Below, piece after piece: positions 35,921 to 48,172 of a stretch of DNA of 64,000 nt. Numbering within the stretch: the stretch's first letter is position 1; every line of letters starts with the position of its first letter. The translations under genes and the position numbers were made by a program. The notes below the pieces were generated by a model. The model made no database searches. It worked only from the letters and a program-made list of their open reading frames with translations, and had not been told where the DNA came from. Source of the stretch: Imbricaverruca yamaguchii (taxonomy: Eukaryota; Arthropoda; Thecostraca; Neoverrucidae); contig JAOTOL010001565.1 in the NCBI GenBank assembly GCA_034440575.1, positions 1,275,501-1,339,500 of the forward strand, given 5' to 3'.

Positions 35921-36039
35921 CTGATCTTGTTGTTTTATTGGTCAAATATTGTTAATGTGTACATTTTTTGCGGCCACTGTAGTATGCAAGCATTTTCTGT
36001 TTATCACGGCCAGCTACCACCACCACTACCACCAGTCTA

Positions 36040-36441
36040 GAGGCGTCATCATTGGATTCTTGGCCTCAGAAAATGTATGTTTAAGCACTTAAAATCAAAT
36101 CTCTATGCTACTTAGAAGCAGTGATATAGCAAAATATCTGTTTTATGGCGGCCATTTTGAAAAATGGCTGCCTTTTTCGCTTTTGGTCAGGTTTAGCTTA
36201 TTGAAATGTGTGTCACTGGATTCCTGGCCCAAGAAAATATATGTTTAGCACTTGAAATGAAAGCTCTATGTTATTTAAAAGCGGATATATTGGGAAATAT
36301 AAGGTTTATGGCGACCATTTGAAAATGGCTGCCATGGCACTTTCCACCACTAGGATTCCTTAAGACTTTTGATATGTCATAGAGGACACATTTCTGGGTA
36401 TAAAACAGTTGACAGACTTTCTGTTGCAATTTGTCCGAGGT
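36040..36441 (-). repeat. Right terminal inverted repeat plus tandem partial copy
   Basis: The TIR proper is 36,176-36,441. Immediately inside, 36,040-36,172 repeats the middle part of the TIR in direct orientation (GGATTCTTGGCC..AGAAAATGTATGTTTA..CACTT..ATGGC to GGCTGCC). The TIR is thus internally duplicated on this side only. Confidence 0.75.
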
Positions 36442-36697
36442 TGACCACATTTTCTTCACGAAATGCCTGACTATTATGTGGAATATCTACACAACAGATG
36501 GGCAGCATACAGCGAGGTGCACAAATATTTCAATAATTGCGTCTTAACAGAGGGCGAACACCTATCAACTCGCCGTATGAGATAATTTTCGCGACATTGA
36601 AGGATTCACTGGGCGGAATAAGCCTGATTCGAACGAAGAAGAACCTTCCGATTCTTTTACGACGAATTCGATTGCTAGGCAACACCATCTCCGACCT

Positions 36698-37294
36698 TTC
36701 ACGCCGGCTGGCGGCCCGTGTCCTCGGTAATCACGCCGGCTGGCCGCCGGTGTCCTCGGTACTCACGCCGGCTGGCCGCTGGTGTCCTCGGTAATCACGC
36801 CGGCTGGCCGCTGGTGTCCTCGGTAATCACGCCGGCTGGCCGCCCGTGTCCTCGGTAATCACGCCGGCTGGCCGCCGATGTCCTCGGTAATCACGCCGGC
36901 TGGCCGCCGGTGTCCTCGGTACTCACGCTGGCTGGCCGCCCGTGTCCTCGGTACTCACGTCGGCTGGCCGCCCGTGTCCTCGGTTCTCACGCCGGCTGGC
37001 CGCCGGTGTCCTCGGTGCTCACGCCGGCTGGCCGCTGGTGTCCTCGGTAATCACGCCGGCTGGCCGCGGGTGTCCTCGGTAATCACGCCGGCTGGCCGCC
37101 GGTATCCTCGGTACTCACGCCGGCTGGCCGCCGGTGTCCTCGGTACTCACGCCGGCTGGCTGCCCGTGTCCTCGGTAATCACGCCGGCTGGCCGCCGGTG
37201 TCCTCGGTAATCACGCCGGCTGGCCGCCGGTGTCCTCGGTAATCACGCCGGCTGGCCGCCGGTGTCCTCGGTACTCACGCCGGCTGGCCGACTA
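36698..37294. repeat. 32-bp minisatellite, about 18 copies
   Basis: The unit is TCACGCCGGCTGGCCGCC then GGTGTCCTCGGTAA, with C/G and AA/AC/GC variants. The frame 36,878-37,210 results from the repeat. Confidence 0.97.
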
Positions 37295-38152
37295 GCCGCG
37301 GCTTTCATATATATATATAACTTAATTATTGATTCATGAATACCAATAACATTTATCATATTGCACTACTTGCAATGTCACACGTGAGAACGGGGCGAAA
37401 AGAGGGGGAGAGGATAGGGAATGTACATAAAGCTTCCAGGAACCATTTGCTGGTCGCCTTGTACTGGGACAGTAAGAGCTGGAAATCCGACATGTTTTTA
37501 TTGGCGAAGGCAGGCAAGTCACCAAGGTATGGTCAATATGTGGTGAAACTACGTGTTTGCCTTTCGAGATACACTGCATCTACGACTATTCCAGTATTAG
37601 TTCTCGTACTCCCTTAAATTCACGTCTCTGGAACTGCCACTGATCATAACCATGCATAAGTCAATGTTTGTGCATCAAGTGTATCCTTGCAGGGAAAATG
37701 ATTCGCATGGATCCAGATGTCAACTTTGACGAAAACAGCTGAGAAACTGATCGTTTTCTAAATTCCTTATCTCCAATCGCCATTGACGATGGAAATTATT
37801 CAAAGGTGCCAAATATTCTGCTCTCTGTTACTAGCTGCATTCTAGTTCACCTTCATTTTGACGTGAATAATTTCCAGAAATTTATCTTCTTTTCCGCGGT
37901 TCCATCCCTGGATGCGTCACTGATGTTTTGAAGCATGCGGGTAAGCACAACGTGTCTAAGAAGGAAACTTATAGCCATCTATTGTCAATTACCTTTCTGT
38001 CGATCACAATACTGCATCTATGAATGCGCGAAATGGTGTCTGAAACGGAAAAACGCCAACTTCCACAGAAACGGCATGAACAAAAAGTATTGGACTAGAC
38101 TGCTAAATTAGGTAAAATTATAATATAACAACTGTAAATTACCCTTTTGTCG

Positions 38153-38191
<39 letters not shown>

Positions 38192-41100
38192 AGGTGTCGC
38201 GTTACATCGACAGAAGCGATATAATCTTAATTGCCAAAAATCCCTCACCGATTCATCTCTGGTAGAGTCCATGTACCTCGTTCTGAACAGAATGCATGCA
38301 GAATATTGGGGAAAGGCTACCATGTTTTAGAGCACTAGCTCAATCAGCTTTGCAGTGGCGCGCGAATAGAATTCGAGACGCAGAATCTGGCATCCCCGTG
38401 AGCTGCAACAGCATATCGGAATCAGAGGTCCGAGGAACAGTCGTCTCAAAGTACGTATCTCATGTATACATATAATTAATGCATAGTACTACCAATGTGT
38501 GCTTGTTCAAAGTCTGTGGAGCCAGTCTCGAGGTTTCGTACGATGCCTTAGCGTGGCAAATTTCAACTTCCACCCCCTTCATGTCGGGAGATTGAACGTT
38601 TCGATAGAAATGCTCAGCTTACACGACTTGCTTCTGAATTGTTCAGATGAAACCTCTGCATTTGTTTCGATGATGCAACTTCTTGCCGATACGATAGTGT
38701 GATGATGAAGCACACAACAGGCAGTTGTAACAATGATATTTCGTTTCTTATACTCTACCAAATGGAAACTACGAGTCACACGTTCAGTGTTTATTGTAGC
38801 CGAATTAGCTTGCCACGCGCGATCTTAAATAATCACCTGACTGTCAAGCAACCTCCACCCGCCACCATACACAGTGGGACTTTTAAGGCGGGAAGGAGAG
38901 TACGGTGTCACGAAACAGACGGCAGCTGGCCTCCGTCGGTGTCTGGTGCCGTGCAGGAAACCTGAAGGGAGCCGCTATTTGGACGAGGGACTGTCGCCAC
39001 CGAAACTCTTTACCTGAACTTGTCTGGTAGTATGCATCGGACATGAAACCGCAAGGAATATCTGGGGGCTCTAGGCATGCGATAGGTACGCAATTTACCT
39101 TCAATGACAATGCGTATAGGGACACGACAATACACGACAATGTAATGTGTTGCGACGTGACGTCGCTTGAAGGCCACGATAAGACATTACAATGTACGAC
39201 AGGCACTATATGGCATTGGCTCAGGCACTACAATATTACCATTCCCTCTTCATCTTGGAGGCACTTTTATGTTGGCTGCACGCTCGTTCATCCTCCAGCT
39301 GAGTAATGCACGTTGTGGGAATGTGGTGGAGCTAACCTTCGCCGCCACACGACGGCTTGGCCAGGTCGCAGCTGGCGATAATCGTCAGCTTGTTCGGGAT
39401 AACGGTGTGTTCGGCAGCGAAGTTCGCGCTTGTAGCGGGCGTCAGCCGGGTCGGCCATGATAGGCTGAGCTTTCGTTGGCACGCCAACTAATACCTGAAA
39501 TCCAGAGGCTATAAATATGACGGTTTTCGTTCCTGAAATTCCTGTCCTGTTCTATAATATTCCTGTAGCGGCGCCAGTGCTCTCTAGCCCCGACACTCGA
39601 CGGCGCCGTAGACGGTGGCACAGTGCTCGGTGTCACGTGTTCAAATGCTAAGCACCCAGATGGGTCGTCGGGTACGACAAGGAGACTAAATTGTGAGGCG
39701 GAGTGATGTCGGATAGTAACCTAAGTTCAATTGCAAGTGAACTTGCTCAGTTTGGCGATGGGGCTCACAGCGTGTAGGCTGGATGGCATAGAGGAAGTTC
39801 GGCTCCACTACATATTTGAAGCCTCTAGTTTCAGATGTGTTTTCAGTGGGAGCGCGGCCCAAGCGGCGAGAGAGGGGTGGTGGGGATCGAGACTCAGGCC
39901 TCACGCCCGTCGCATAGGGAAGCCGACATATTGCAAGAGGCGATGCATGAAGAACCCGGTGGCTAGGATTCAGCTTCGACACTCCACGTCCATTCCCTGT
40001 GTGACAAAGTTCCAGACCTTGAACATTGACAGCCAATGGGAAAATATAATGAGTAACATGAATTGCTTGAAGGAACCTTCGGCAGCTTGTAATTCGCTGG
40101 CGGGCGAGCAGAGACGTGACGATCGCGTCACGCTTGCACCGTGACGAACTCCATTGTGTTCCGCCACAGGCCCGCCCATCCGCCGCAGCCGCGCCTGGAT
40201 CGTCGCCGCACAACGGGCTAGCTGACCGTTCAAATCGCCACTGACTCGAAATGTCCAGCTCGTCTCAGCCATCTTCAGTTGGGGTATTTTGAATTAGTCA
40301 ATATTGAATGCTGTATTCGGTGGCGATATTTTTCTTGTTCTAACGTGGCAATCTATGTGCAAAAAACAAACAATTAAAGGCAAGAAAGGTAAAAGTGTGT
40401 GTGTGGGGGGCGGGGGGTGAATGCGGTGTACAAGTGTAGCAAGTGCAGTCCACATACCAACTTGTTGTGAGATAACTCATGGCTGGAGGTCTCGGATGGG
40501 TCGGGGGGCTGGACACCCTGGTGCTATAATTTGTAATTTTCCTTATTAAATCTCAAAATGTCTTGAACATAAGGACTTGGACCACCTGGCTTCAGGAGAG
40601 ACCTTTAGCCTGGATATAACTGCATAGGCATCGCAACGATGGCGGACAGAGGGACGCGCCCTCCGAACTTCGGTGAAATTTAGCATTGCGCCTATGGTGT
40701 TGCACGGATAAAATCGACCCCAAAACCACTAGGGTTTTTTGATACTCACTGAAGTATTCAAAATCCGTGGCAACGCCCTTGGATAACTGCGACTCACTTC
40801 AGTGCATACAAAAAGTTAAGCAGCAGATATGGAAGATATTTTTTTTCGGGCTGTGACGCACGGGAAAATGTGAAAAAGATGCTCGGACTGCTACCGCGAG
40901 CAGTTACAAAATTAAGGTAAAAAGTTAGTAACACAATTTAAGTTCTCGACTTGAGATAAACATATGAAAATTAGCCCCGAATTATCCCCTGACTTTGTTG
41001 TGTAGGCGTGAAGGCTTGCTATTATTTTATGTATTCCAATCTTGGGAATCTTTGCACACACAAATGATTTAGAGGAAGTTCCATTTGATGGTGCTGGCAA

Positions 41101-41390
41101 GTAACACCCGCTTTCCGTAGTCTTCCTTTTTGTGCGTTTTCGGCACCCGGGGCGCCCGAACCCTCCAAGATTGTGGCAGGGGAAATCCAAACTTTCTGCG
41201 GCATCTGGCCCGTAGTGCGCCGGCCGCGCCGCCGCAGTTCAGTTGATGCGCCGCCAGGCTGGAAAACCCCGGCCGCCAGAGCAGCCGCGGCCGACTCTGG
41301 CGCGCACGTGGCGGTCCCGGACGTGGCACCTACACACGTGGATGATGTCCGGCTGAGCAGGTCCCGGCCGGGTCAGACCGGTCCAGGTCA
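37295..41390. other. About 4 kb without a supported gene
   Basis: Contains a (TA)n at 38,157-38,190, a TATA-like CTATAAATAT at 39,509 with no supporting exon, a GT/G-rich tract at 40,397-40,420 with G-quadruplex potential, and a CpG-rich part at 41,140-41,390. Frames up to 175 codons (for example minus 40,213-39,686) have no recognisable domain or splice context. Confidence 0.4.
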
Positions 41391-41394
41391 TCAG

Positions 41395-41795
41395 TCAGAC
41401 TAGTCCGGTAAGCACCGGTCAGAGTCTGGTCGGACCAGCCGCGGTCCGGTCGGACTAGCCGCGGTCTGGTCGGATTAGCCGCGGTCTGGTCGGATTAGCC
41501 GCGGTCTGGTCGGACCAGCCGCGGTCCGGTCGGACCAGCCGCGGTCCGGTCGAACCAGCCGCGGTCTGGTCGGACCAGCCGCGGTCTGGTCGGACCAGCC
41601 GCGGTCTGGTCGGACCAGCTGCGGTCTGGTCGGACCAGCCGCGGTCTGGTCGGACTAGCGCGGTCCGGTTAGCGCGGTCTGGTACGCCGCTGTCCGCCGC
41701 CGCGCGGCAAACGGAAGTCGGACCAGCCCGGCGGTTAACGGGTCTAGTCGGACCAGCCGCGGTCTGGTCGGACTAGCCGCGGTCCGGTCCGACGG
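41395..41795. repeat. 20-bp minisatellite (GCCGCGGTCTGGTCGGACCA)
   Basis: About 14 near-identical units at 41,415-41,665, then a broken part and two more units at 41,745-41,790. Each unit contains near-palindromic GGTC/GACC words. Confidence 0.95.
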
Positions 41796-42650
41796 TACGG
41801 AGCCATCAGAATATACTAGTATCGCTTCGGTTAGGTCAGTCGCGGTCTGACCACAGCAGTCCGATAGTGCTGGCAGACTATTGGGTGCTGGTGTGTCTGT
41901 CTGATGTCATTCTGGACAACGTCTAATGAACAATACGATGCGATCCGTCAGACCACGACGAGATCAGTGCGGAGTGTGCGGGGGCTGATCAGTGGCGTCT
42001 CATTTAACAATGCTGGTTTAGGTCTGATATATCAAGGTGAAGGACAACTAAGCGACAACAGGTGTCCAGTCAACCGATGTCTTATCAGTGGAATAGCCTG
42101 CCTGTTGGTGGTTGTTGGAAGTGCCTCATTGAATATATTTAATAAATAGGATGGGCTTTAGGGTAGGCTAAAAATACTATGCTAGATAATCTTGTTATTG
42201 AGCTGATAATGGTGGACGGATAATATTTGGGTAACGGGTAATATTTATGCTAGCAAATGTACATTGTACAGGCACCTTTAAGAAGGCATGGATGGAATTG
42301 AAAATGATTGATGGGACACTTGATCGAGGCGTTTGTTACGCGGGATCGAGTGAATATTGCTAGATAAGTAGGTAGACTGTTCTTGGCTGGTGTGTAGGAT
42401 GTTGGTGAATAACTTCTTTGAAATTTATGATGTAGCATTGATTGGGTGCTGAGCATCGCTTTGTCCAGGCTAATGGTATCTTCCCTTGGCAGGCTTAACC
42501 CAGATGTCCCCTGCGGCTCTCATTTAGTCTCAATACTTTGTGACTTTATCCGGTGCAAAGTTCAGATTGCGGTCTGAATGCGGCCGGGGCTTGGTGCTAA
42601 CTTTTCTTCTTACCGGACGGACTAATGTGTCCTGCCTTGCTTATTAGCAG
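41796..42650. other. No gene seen
   Basis: Unassigned DNA. The 81-codon frame 41,904-42,149 has no motif I recognise. Confidence 0.45.
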
Positions 42651-42860
42651 ATTCCATCAGCGAAGTACTTCCGTAGGGAGGCTCGTAAAAAGGACGCGTG
42701 TCCCTGCGCTCAAGAGCAACACCAGCAAGCACAGGAAGCCGAAGAAGCCAATGCAGCAAGAAGACGAGAAGATAAAAAAAGACAAGAAAAAGGAAGAGAA
42801 GCAAGAAGTTTGCAGGCAATAAGAGCTCTAGACACACTCGACGAGCACACCTGTGAATGA
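42651..42860 (+). CDS. Possible exon encoding a highly charged helical C terminus
   Basis: An acceptor-like TTGCTTATTAGCAG ends at 42,650 and is followed by a 69-codon frame to TGA. It begins IPSAKYFRREARKK, is rich in Glu, Gln, Ala, Arg and Lys (EQHQQAQEAEEANAARRR) and ends LDTLDEHTCE. It looks like a coiled-coil or helical tail. No matching upstream exon was seen, and retrotransposon debris starts about 50 bp later, so it may be part of that. Confidence 0.25.
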   Translation: MPSAKYFRREARKKDACPCAQEQHQQAQEAEEANAARRREDKKRQEKGREARSLQAIRALDTLDEHTCE

Positions 42861-42914
42861 AGAAGGAAATCCACCCACACCATATCCCCAACTTCTCTCT
42901 GTCTCCCAGCTAAC

Positions 42915-43590
42915 CTCTACGAGTTGGCAGATGCTGCTGCGAAGCGAGCAGCAAGTGCCCCGTGCACCAGGTCATTACCACTCCCTGCTACGAACCATTA
43001 TCGAGAGATCTCTATTTTCCTCCTAGACAAGTGGCAGACAATGAGGGACGCAACACCTACAAACAAACTGAAAGCAATCAAGCAACGCCTGGATCCATGG
43101 AGCTCGTCCTGCCGTGAGTCGAGAAAAGAAGAGGTGCTCTGTGCCGCCTCCGCATAGGGAACACTTATGAGACCCACGGATAAATCCTATGCGGGAACAA
43201 CAAACCGCAGTGTCCCAGGTGTCGTGCACCACTGACGATTCTCCATGTTTTGCTATCATGCCCTTTTCATTATCACGAACGTAAACGTCATTTGGGTCTG
43301 CCCAGGTGACTTCCCTGAGTAATATCCTGTCCAACAACTCTAGCATTGTCCAATCAGGAAGATTGATCGACTTCTTATCCAGAGTGTCGTTTTCATCTAT
43401 ATATACTCCACACTGATATGTGCTTCCTCAAGTCTACAGCACAATAGCACCATATAGACTGCATCCAGGATGTGAATATAGATTCTGCATCTAACCGTAT
43501 GTCGATAACTGCCTGAGATATGGGCGCAATATGACCATAGCAGTCTACGCGCCCTAAAGCCCAAATAACAAACAAACAAACAACCAGCTA
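42915..43590 (+). mobile_element. Non-LTR retrotransposon 3' remnant (RNase H end and C terminus)
   Basis: Broken frames give LADAAAKRAAS, like the end of an RNase H domain, then LPATNHYREISIFLLDKWQ and LDPWSSSCRESRKEEVL. Shifted frames continue with a C-terminal CPRCRAPLTILHVLLSCPFHYHER zinc-finger-like motif. It ends with AACAAACAAACAAACAACC (43,568-43,587), a CAAA-type tail. Only the last part of the element is present. Confidence 0.65.
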
Positions 43591-45540
43591 ACGTTTACTC
43601 CCTGGAGGAAATCTAACGGCGATGAGCCCATTGCTCTATGCCATTGTGGCTGGGGCAAGAACCAAAGGGCGAAAGCTCGGTCCAAGGTTAAAAAATCCGG
43701 GACTTTTCAGGCAGGAGGGTCACCTTGCCGGTTTGGCTGGCGATACCCTAACACAATGACACCCACGCGGGCGTCTAATGCTTACTCTGCACAAGGCGCC
43801 TGCCTAGTAGGCACTTGCACCGAACCACAATAAACCATTACACGAGCGTCTTCCATCACTCTTGCACAATCATTACGCCACATTCTGAACACACCATAAT
43901 TCACCATCACTCGGTACACCGCCCACATCATCGTACACACACAGAGAGAACAGTGCCGACACTACCACAAACACATTCAACAACCGGCGCTGTTCATTCA
44001 CACTACACCGCACACTTAGCACCAGCTGGGGCTACATTTTCGCTTCAGAGTTGGAATACCTACCACTGGCCAACATCCCTGCACTGCTTGACCCCACAGC
44101 TCTCCTCGGCGCCACAGCCACAGAAGACAAAATTAGACGGGAGGTAATACCTGTATACAACATCTTAGTACTGACATTCAGCACAGAACAGCTCCTACCA
44201 CACGAACACATGTACGAGAAGCAGTACGAAGTACGTCGTTCCACGCCTCTCCCACTACGCTGCCATCGCTGCATGCGCTACGGCCACGGTGAACACGCGT
44301 GCGCGTCACCAGAGCCACGCTACGGCAGGTGGGCAGCACAGCACTCAACGTCCGATTGTACATCGACCGAAAGGAGATGTGCCAGTTTGACGCAAACACC
44401 ACCATTTCGTGCTTTAAGTGGTCATGACGTTTTCAGATCTTAACCTCACCATACTAACCACTGCAGCTTTATCACCCACTAGGCCATTTTGGACCCACAA
44501 TCAACCAAAGGTCGAGTACTTGCTCCTGGAAAAGAAATAATGTATCACATCGGGCGGAAATTCTTGGAACCTTTTAGCAAATCATCCGATGTCAACAATC
44601 ACCAAACACTCGTATTCATTGATGGGTTAAAACACTAGATCAAATTAGGCGTCCACATCACTGGACCAGACCTCAGGCTTTCCAAGCGTCTACCGGATGA
44701 CCATCTACACCGTTGAAACAATGGCTATTCTGGCCGCTATCTCCATTCCAAAGAGGCGTAAGACGAGAATCGTAACCATTTTCTCAGATTCCAAATCGTC
44801 AGTCAATTAGTAGCACACACGACTGCTCACATCCACTCATTGATCGAATCAGCCAACAAGCCGTAGCCCATAAGTAAACAACTTTCCCTTCCTCTGGATT
44901 CTGTGCCACGCCAACATCCCAGGAAACGAGCAAGCAGACGGGCTGGAAAAGCAAGCCTTAGTATCTCGGCCACTTATTCCAACATGAAATATTCGATAAA
45001 CGATTGCAGTGAACTCAAATAGCGCCACATAAGCAAGCATAACCAGAGCAAAGAACACACCACATCACTACACATCACTGCTCCAACCACACTCACAACA
45101 TGAAACCAACGCCAGGCACATGGAACGCATCAAACCAATCACACTGCCAAAAGGAAGTGATCCTTACTAGAGCAAAATGAGCCGGTTGCACAAACTAACA
45201 CAGGCTCAACTGGAGGATCACCACTATGCAGCGCCTCACTGCGACACCTGCAACACCACATTAAGCGTAGGCCACATCCTACTAGATTGTAGTAGCTATG
45301 ACCCTCAAAGACAAACACAAGACCTCAATTACAAACGCCCTCTTGAATCAGCCATTGATCGAGATTGTGGATGACAAGCACCCACAACTCCTCCAATTAC
45401 TATTTAGCTATCTGTACTCCACTAAACCATCAGTAGCGCTGCAGGCATCAACCACCAACATGGAGTATTCAGTAGTATTCGCTCAAGCCTACCCAGAGCC
45501 GCTGATTACTCCGCCTTGCCAGTTTTGGCGAGACTGACTG
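43591..45540 (+). mobile_element. I-group non-LTR retrotransposon remnant with internal deletion
   Basis: A 5' untranslated-like stretch (43,600-43,800) is followed by ORF1 pieces, including a CCHC-type knuckle region (CHRCMRYGHGEHAC, about 44,262-44,303). Then, without endonuclease or RT, comes an RNase H region (ETMAILAAISIP and FSDSKSS at about 44,715-44,810; HANIPGNEQADGLEKQAL at about 44,910-44,960). The C-terminal CDTCNTTLSVGHILLDCSSYD follows at about 45,240-45,300. Many stops. The jump from ORF1 to RNase H implies a deletion of several kilobases. Confidence 0.72.
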
Positions 45541-45737
45541 CAGGTCATTGCAGTTGATGTTTCATTTTCGTGGGGTGACATCCGTCACTCTTTTCTCATT
45601 TGGTTTTCTAGTGGGGTGACACCCGTCACCCCGCTCATCCTTCATCTCGTCGTACTTTCGTTCCCTGAGTTTATGTGTGTTCTTCTTGCTTATTAAGATT
45701 TCATTAGGTAGGTTTTTCCCCGAGATGGGAAAAACGA

Positions 45738-47690
45738 ATGAAGGATACCGACCCCAGCTTACCACAGGACTCCGATTGTGAGTTTCCTCCGCTAACCACA
45801 CCAGATGACCATCGCGTGACTCCGGAATCGGCCCCTGATGCCAAACCCCTCGACACAACCTTTGATGACCCGCGCCGAACAATTCCCCTTGATGACACTG
45901 TGGAAGCCCTTTGCACCTCACCGACCCCTGACCGTCCCAAGACCACGACCTCGTCTCGCAATCCGGACCAGTCCATTACTCTTCACGCCGCCGACCCACG
46001 CTCGAACCAGACCACGTCCCCTCCACCTGAATACATCGAGACCTACATCGACGGTGCTGGCTCGTACATCGTGGCCAAGCCTGTCGAGGAATCCGTTTCC
46101 TTTCAACGTGTCAACGTTTTCTGGCCGACTAAGCAACTTCTCGCCATCTGCTTCCCAGTCAATCCCGACATTGAAGCCCCTGCCAACGGAACCTTAGTAA
46201 TTAACCCGCGCCGTCTCTCCGGTCAGATCCTCACACTCCGTCTCGGGGGGGGGATAGTAACCCCCATCTAAAATCTAAATTAAGCTTCGCACGAAAACGA
46301 AAGAGGTGTCATCGGAAAGCTCTCGACGAGTAGGGCCTGGATCCACCCCCGAGAACAATTTCACCCCAAAAGTGACGTCACTAGGGTGGTTAGATTTTCA
46401 TGACTTTTCACGACTTACATTATGTTTTTGGCTCTGGAGAGTTCATTTTTGGGGATATTTGGGAAAAAATATTTGGAATCAGAAAAGGACGGCGAAATCA
46501 ACGAAGTCCATACAATTTTTTGGCACCCCAAATGATGTTTTTTTTTAATTTCACAATTTCGGGTTTTCAAGTTTTCTTTAATTTGCCTTTTTTAATGGGT
46601 AAAGCAGATCGAGAAACGTTGTTGGAAGTCAACTTGCTCTAACACAAAATGCTTACTTTAGACAGAATCTTCGATTTGAACTGCAATAGGCAAATATGCA
46701 AATTTATATGTTGTCAAAAACGGGAAAAAATAAAAATTTATCTCGTACGTTTTGTTGCATCCCTAAAGATTTCGCGCTGAAAGTTTCATTCAAATATCGG
46801 TATCCGTTAAAGCGTGACGACTCGTTCAACGTTTTTGGAGGTGACCTCACTGGACCTTGACTAACTCATTGACCCTGGATAACCTGACTTCAAAATTTTG
46901 AAATGGCATGCCAAATTGATGTGGGAAAAGCTATGCCAAATTTTTGTGCGCTGCCCCGCCCCGTTCGTTCAATTTCCGCGAAAAACCTGAGGGGGTGGTT
47001 GAAGACCCCGAGACGGGATGGGTTAAGACCCAATCCCGAGCCAAAGCCAAAGCCCTCCTTCACACTACCACATTTTGTGGGAAATCCGCCACCGTCACTC
47101 TGCATTCCAACCGTAACACCACCAAGGGCACCGTCTTCGCGCCGGAGCTCCGCTTCATGTCTGAGGCAGATATTCAGTCGAAGCTCAAGCTGAAGGGGGT
47201 GGCCCACGTCCGCCACATCACTTCCTTTAAAGACGGCCAGAAGCGCGCCAGCCGCGAGCCTCCTTGTCCTTACCTTTAACTCTACCACTCTTCCCAAAAC
47301 CATCCTCGCCAGACACCTTCGCTACCAAGTCCGCGTGTCATTCCAAATCCTCCCCGCTGTTTTAACTGTCAGCGCTTCGGCCATGGCAGTAAAACATTCC
47401 GCCAACCAGCCCGACACACCAAGTGCGGCGATGCAACTCATCCCGAATCCACTTGCTCCAAACCAGCCCACTGGCTGAACTGTCATACTTCCGATCACCT
47501 GACCACACCACCCCTCTGTCCAGTTTGGCGCAAGGAGAAGGAGCGCTGTGAAGGCCACGACCGGAGTTTCATACCCATAGGTCCGACGGTCTGTCGAGGC
47601 CACCTTTCCGTCAACTAAAACTTATGCCCAGGCGGCCACCATTGCTCCCACCACACGTCGTGTCAACACTGCTTCTACCTCGATTCAAAC
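45738..47690 (+). pseudogene. ORF1 (gag-like RNA-binding protein) of the I-group element, interrupted
   Basis: The N-terminal half (45,738-46,200) is acidic and Pro-rich and ends YIETYIDGAGSY..EAPANGTLVI. The second half starts at 47,027 (KTQSRAKAKALLHTTTFCGK, MSEADIQSKLKLKGVAHVRH) and, after a frameshift near 47,275, has a zinc-knuckle region (CFNCQRFGHGSK, then KCGDATHPESTC) with some Cys replaced. The frame runs on in phase across the TTAA if the inserted element is ignored. It would coat the element RNA; this copy is dead. Confidence 0.82.
46201..47026 (+). mobile_element. TTAA-flanked non-autonomous DNA element, copy C (complete)
   Basis: 826 bp including TTAA at both ends (46,201-46,204; 47,023-47,026). 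The left end is TTAACCCGCGCCGTCTC and the right end is the inverse GAGACGGGATGGGTTAA. It carries the blocks shared with copies A and B and no transposase. It lies inside the ORF1 of the I-group element, whose frame is uninterrupted once the element and one TTAA are discounted. This proves TTAA as the duplicated target. Confidence 0.92.
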
Positions 47691-48172
47691 TGACATGATT
47701 CCCGGTTTAGCTCCACTAAAAAAGCTCACACCACTGACCACACCGGCACAACACACCCTGGATACCAACACACAGACCACTCCGACTCCACACACTTAAG
47801 CCAATCCCACAAAGAATGCTAGACCCCGCAGCCATTCGGCTGCAGGGGAAATACGCGCCATTTCGGTGGGCCCCCGATCGGGCCCGGCGCATCCAGTGCC
47901 GGCCGACGCCCACGTGACCCGACCGACTTCCAGCCGGCGAGTATCCCTCGCGGCAGTGACAGGCCGCTGTGACCTTGCCAAGGTCGCCGGCCGGCCAGCC
48001 GGCTCGGGCGGGTCCACCACCGCCGTACGTACCCAGCACACATGCACCACCCAGCACCACATGCCCACCACCGCCGTACGTACCCAGCACACATGCCCGC
48101 CGGAGCTACAATCTCGGCAACGCAATGCACCGAAAGGTGCTGTCCGAAACATTAATTTTTTTTTTCGGACAG

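Larger units (their letters stand above)
31978..36441 (-). mobile_element. DNA transposon with about 270-bp terminal inverted repeats and nuclease-like gene (Academ-like?)
   Basis: Left TIR 31,978-32,247 and right TIR 36,176-36,441 are inverse copies starting ACCTCGGA.AAATTGCAACAGAAAG. They contain AAAATGGC-GCCAT words and CAAGTGCTAAACATATATTTTC. Weaker inverted similarity (CAGGCATT) may extend further out to about 31,955 and 36,470, so the exact ends and target duplication are unsettled. The interior carries one long broken gene on the minus strand and a Tc1/mariner fragment. Superfamily is uncertain. The XPG/PIN-like nuclease motif points to the Academ group, where some lineages carry such a domain, but this is inference. 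Confidence 0.7.

Noticed and set aside
36698..37294. CRISPR-like regular repeat
   Set aside because: Pure 32-bp tandem repeat with no spacers, in a eukaryotic genome.
39504..39640. TATA box (CTATAAATAT) with minus-strand 64-codon frame
   Set aside because: Box and frame are on opposite strands and no initiator or splice site supports either.
40397..40420. G-quadruplex regulatory element
   Set aside because: Only a short GT/G-rich run with no gene nearby to regulate.
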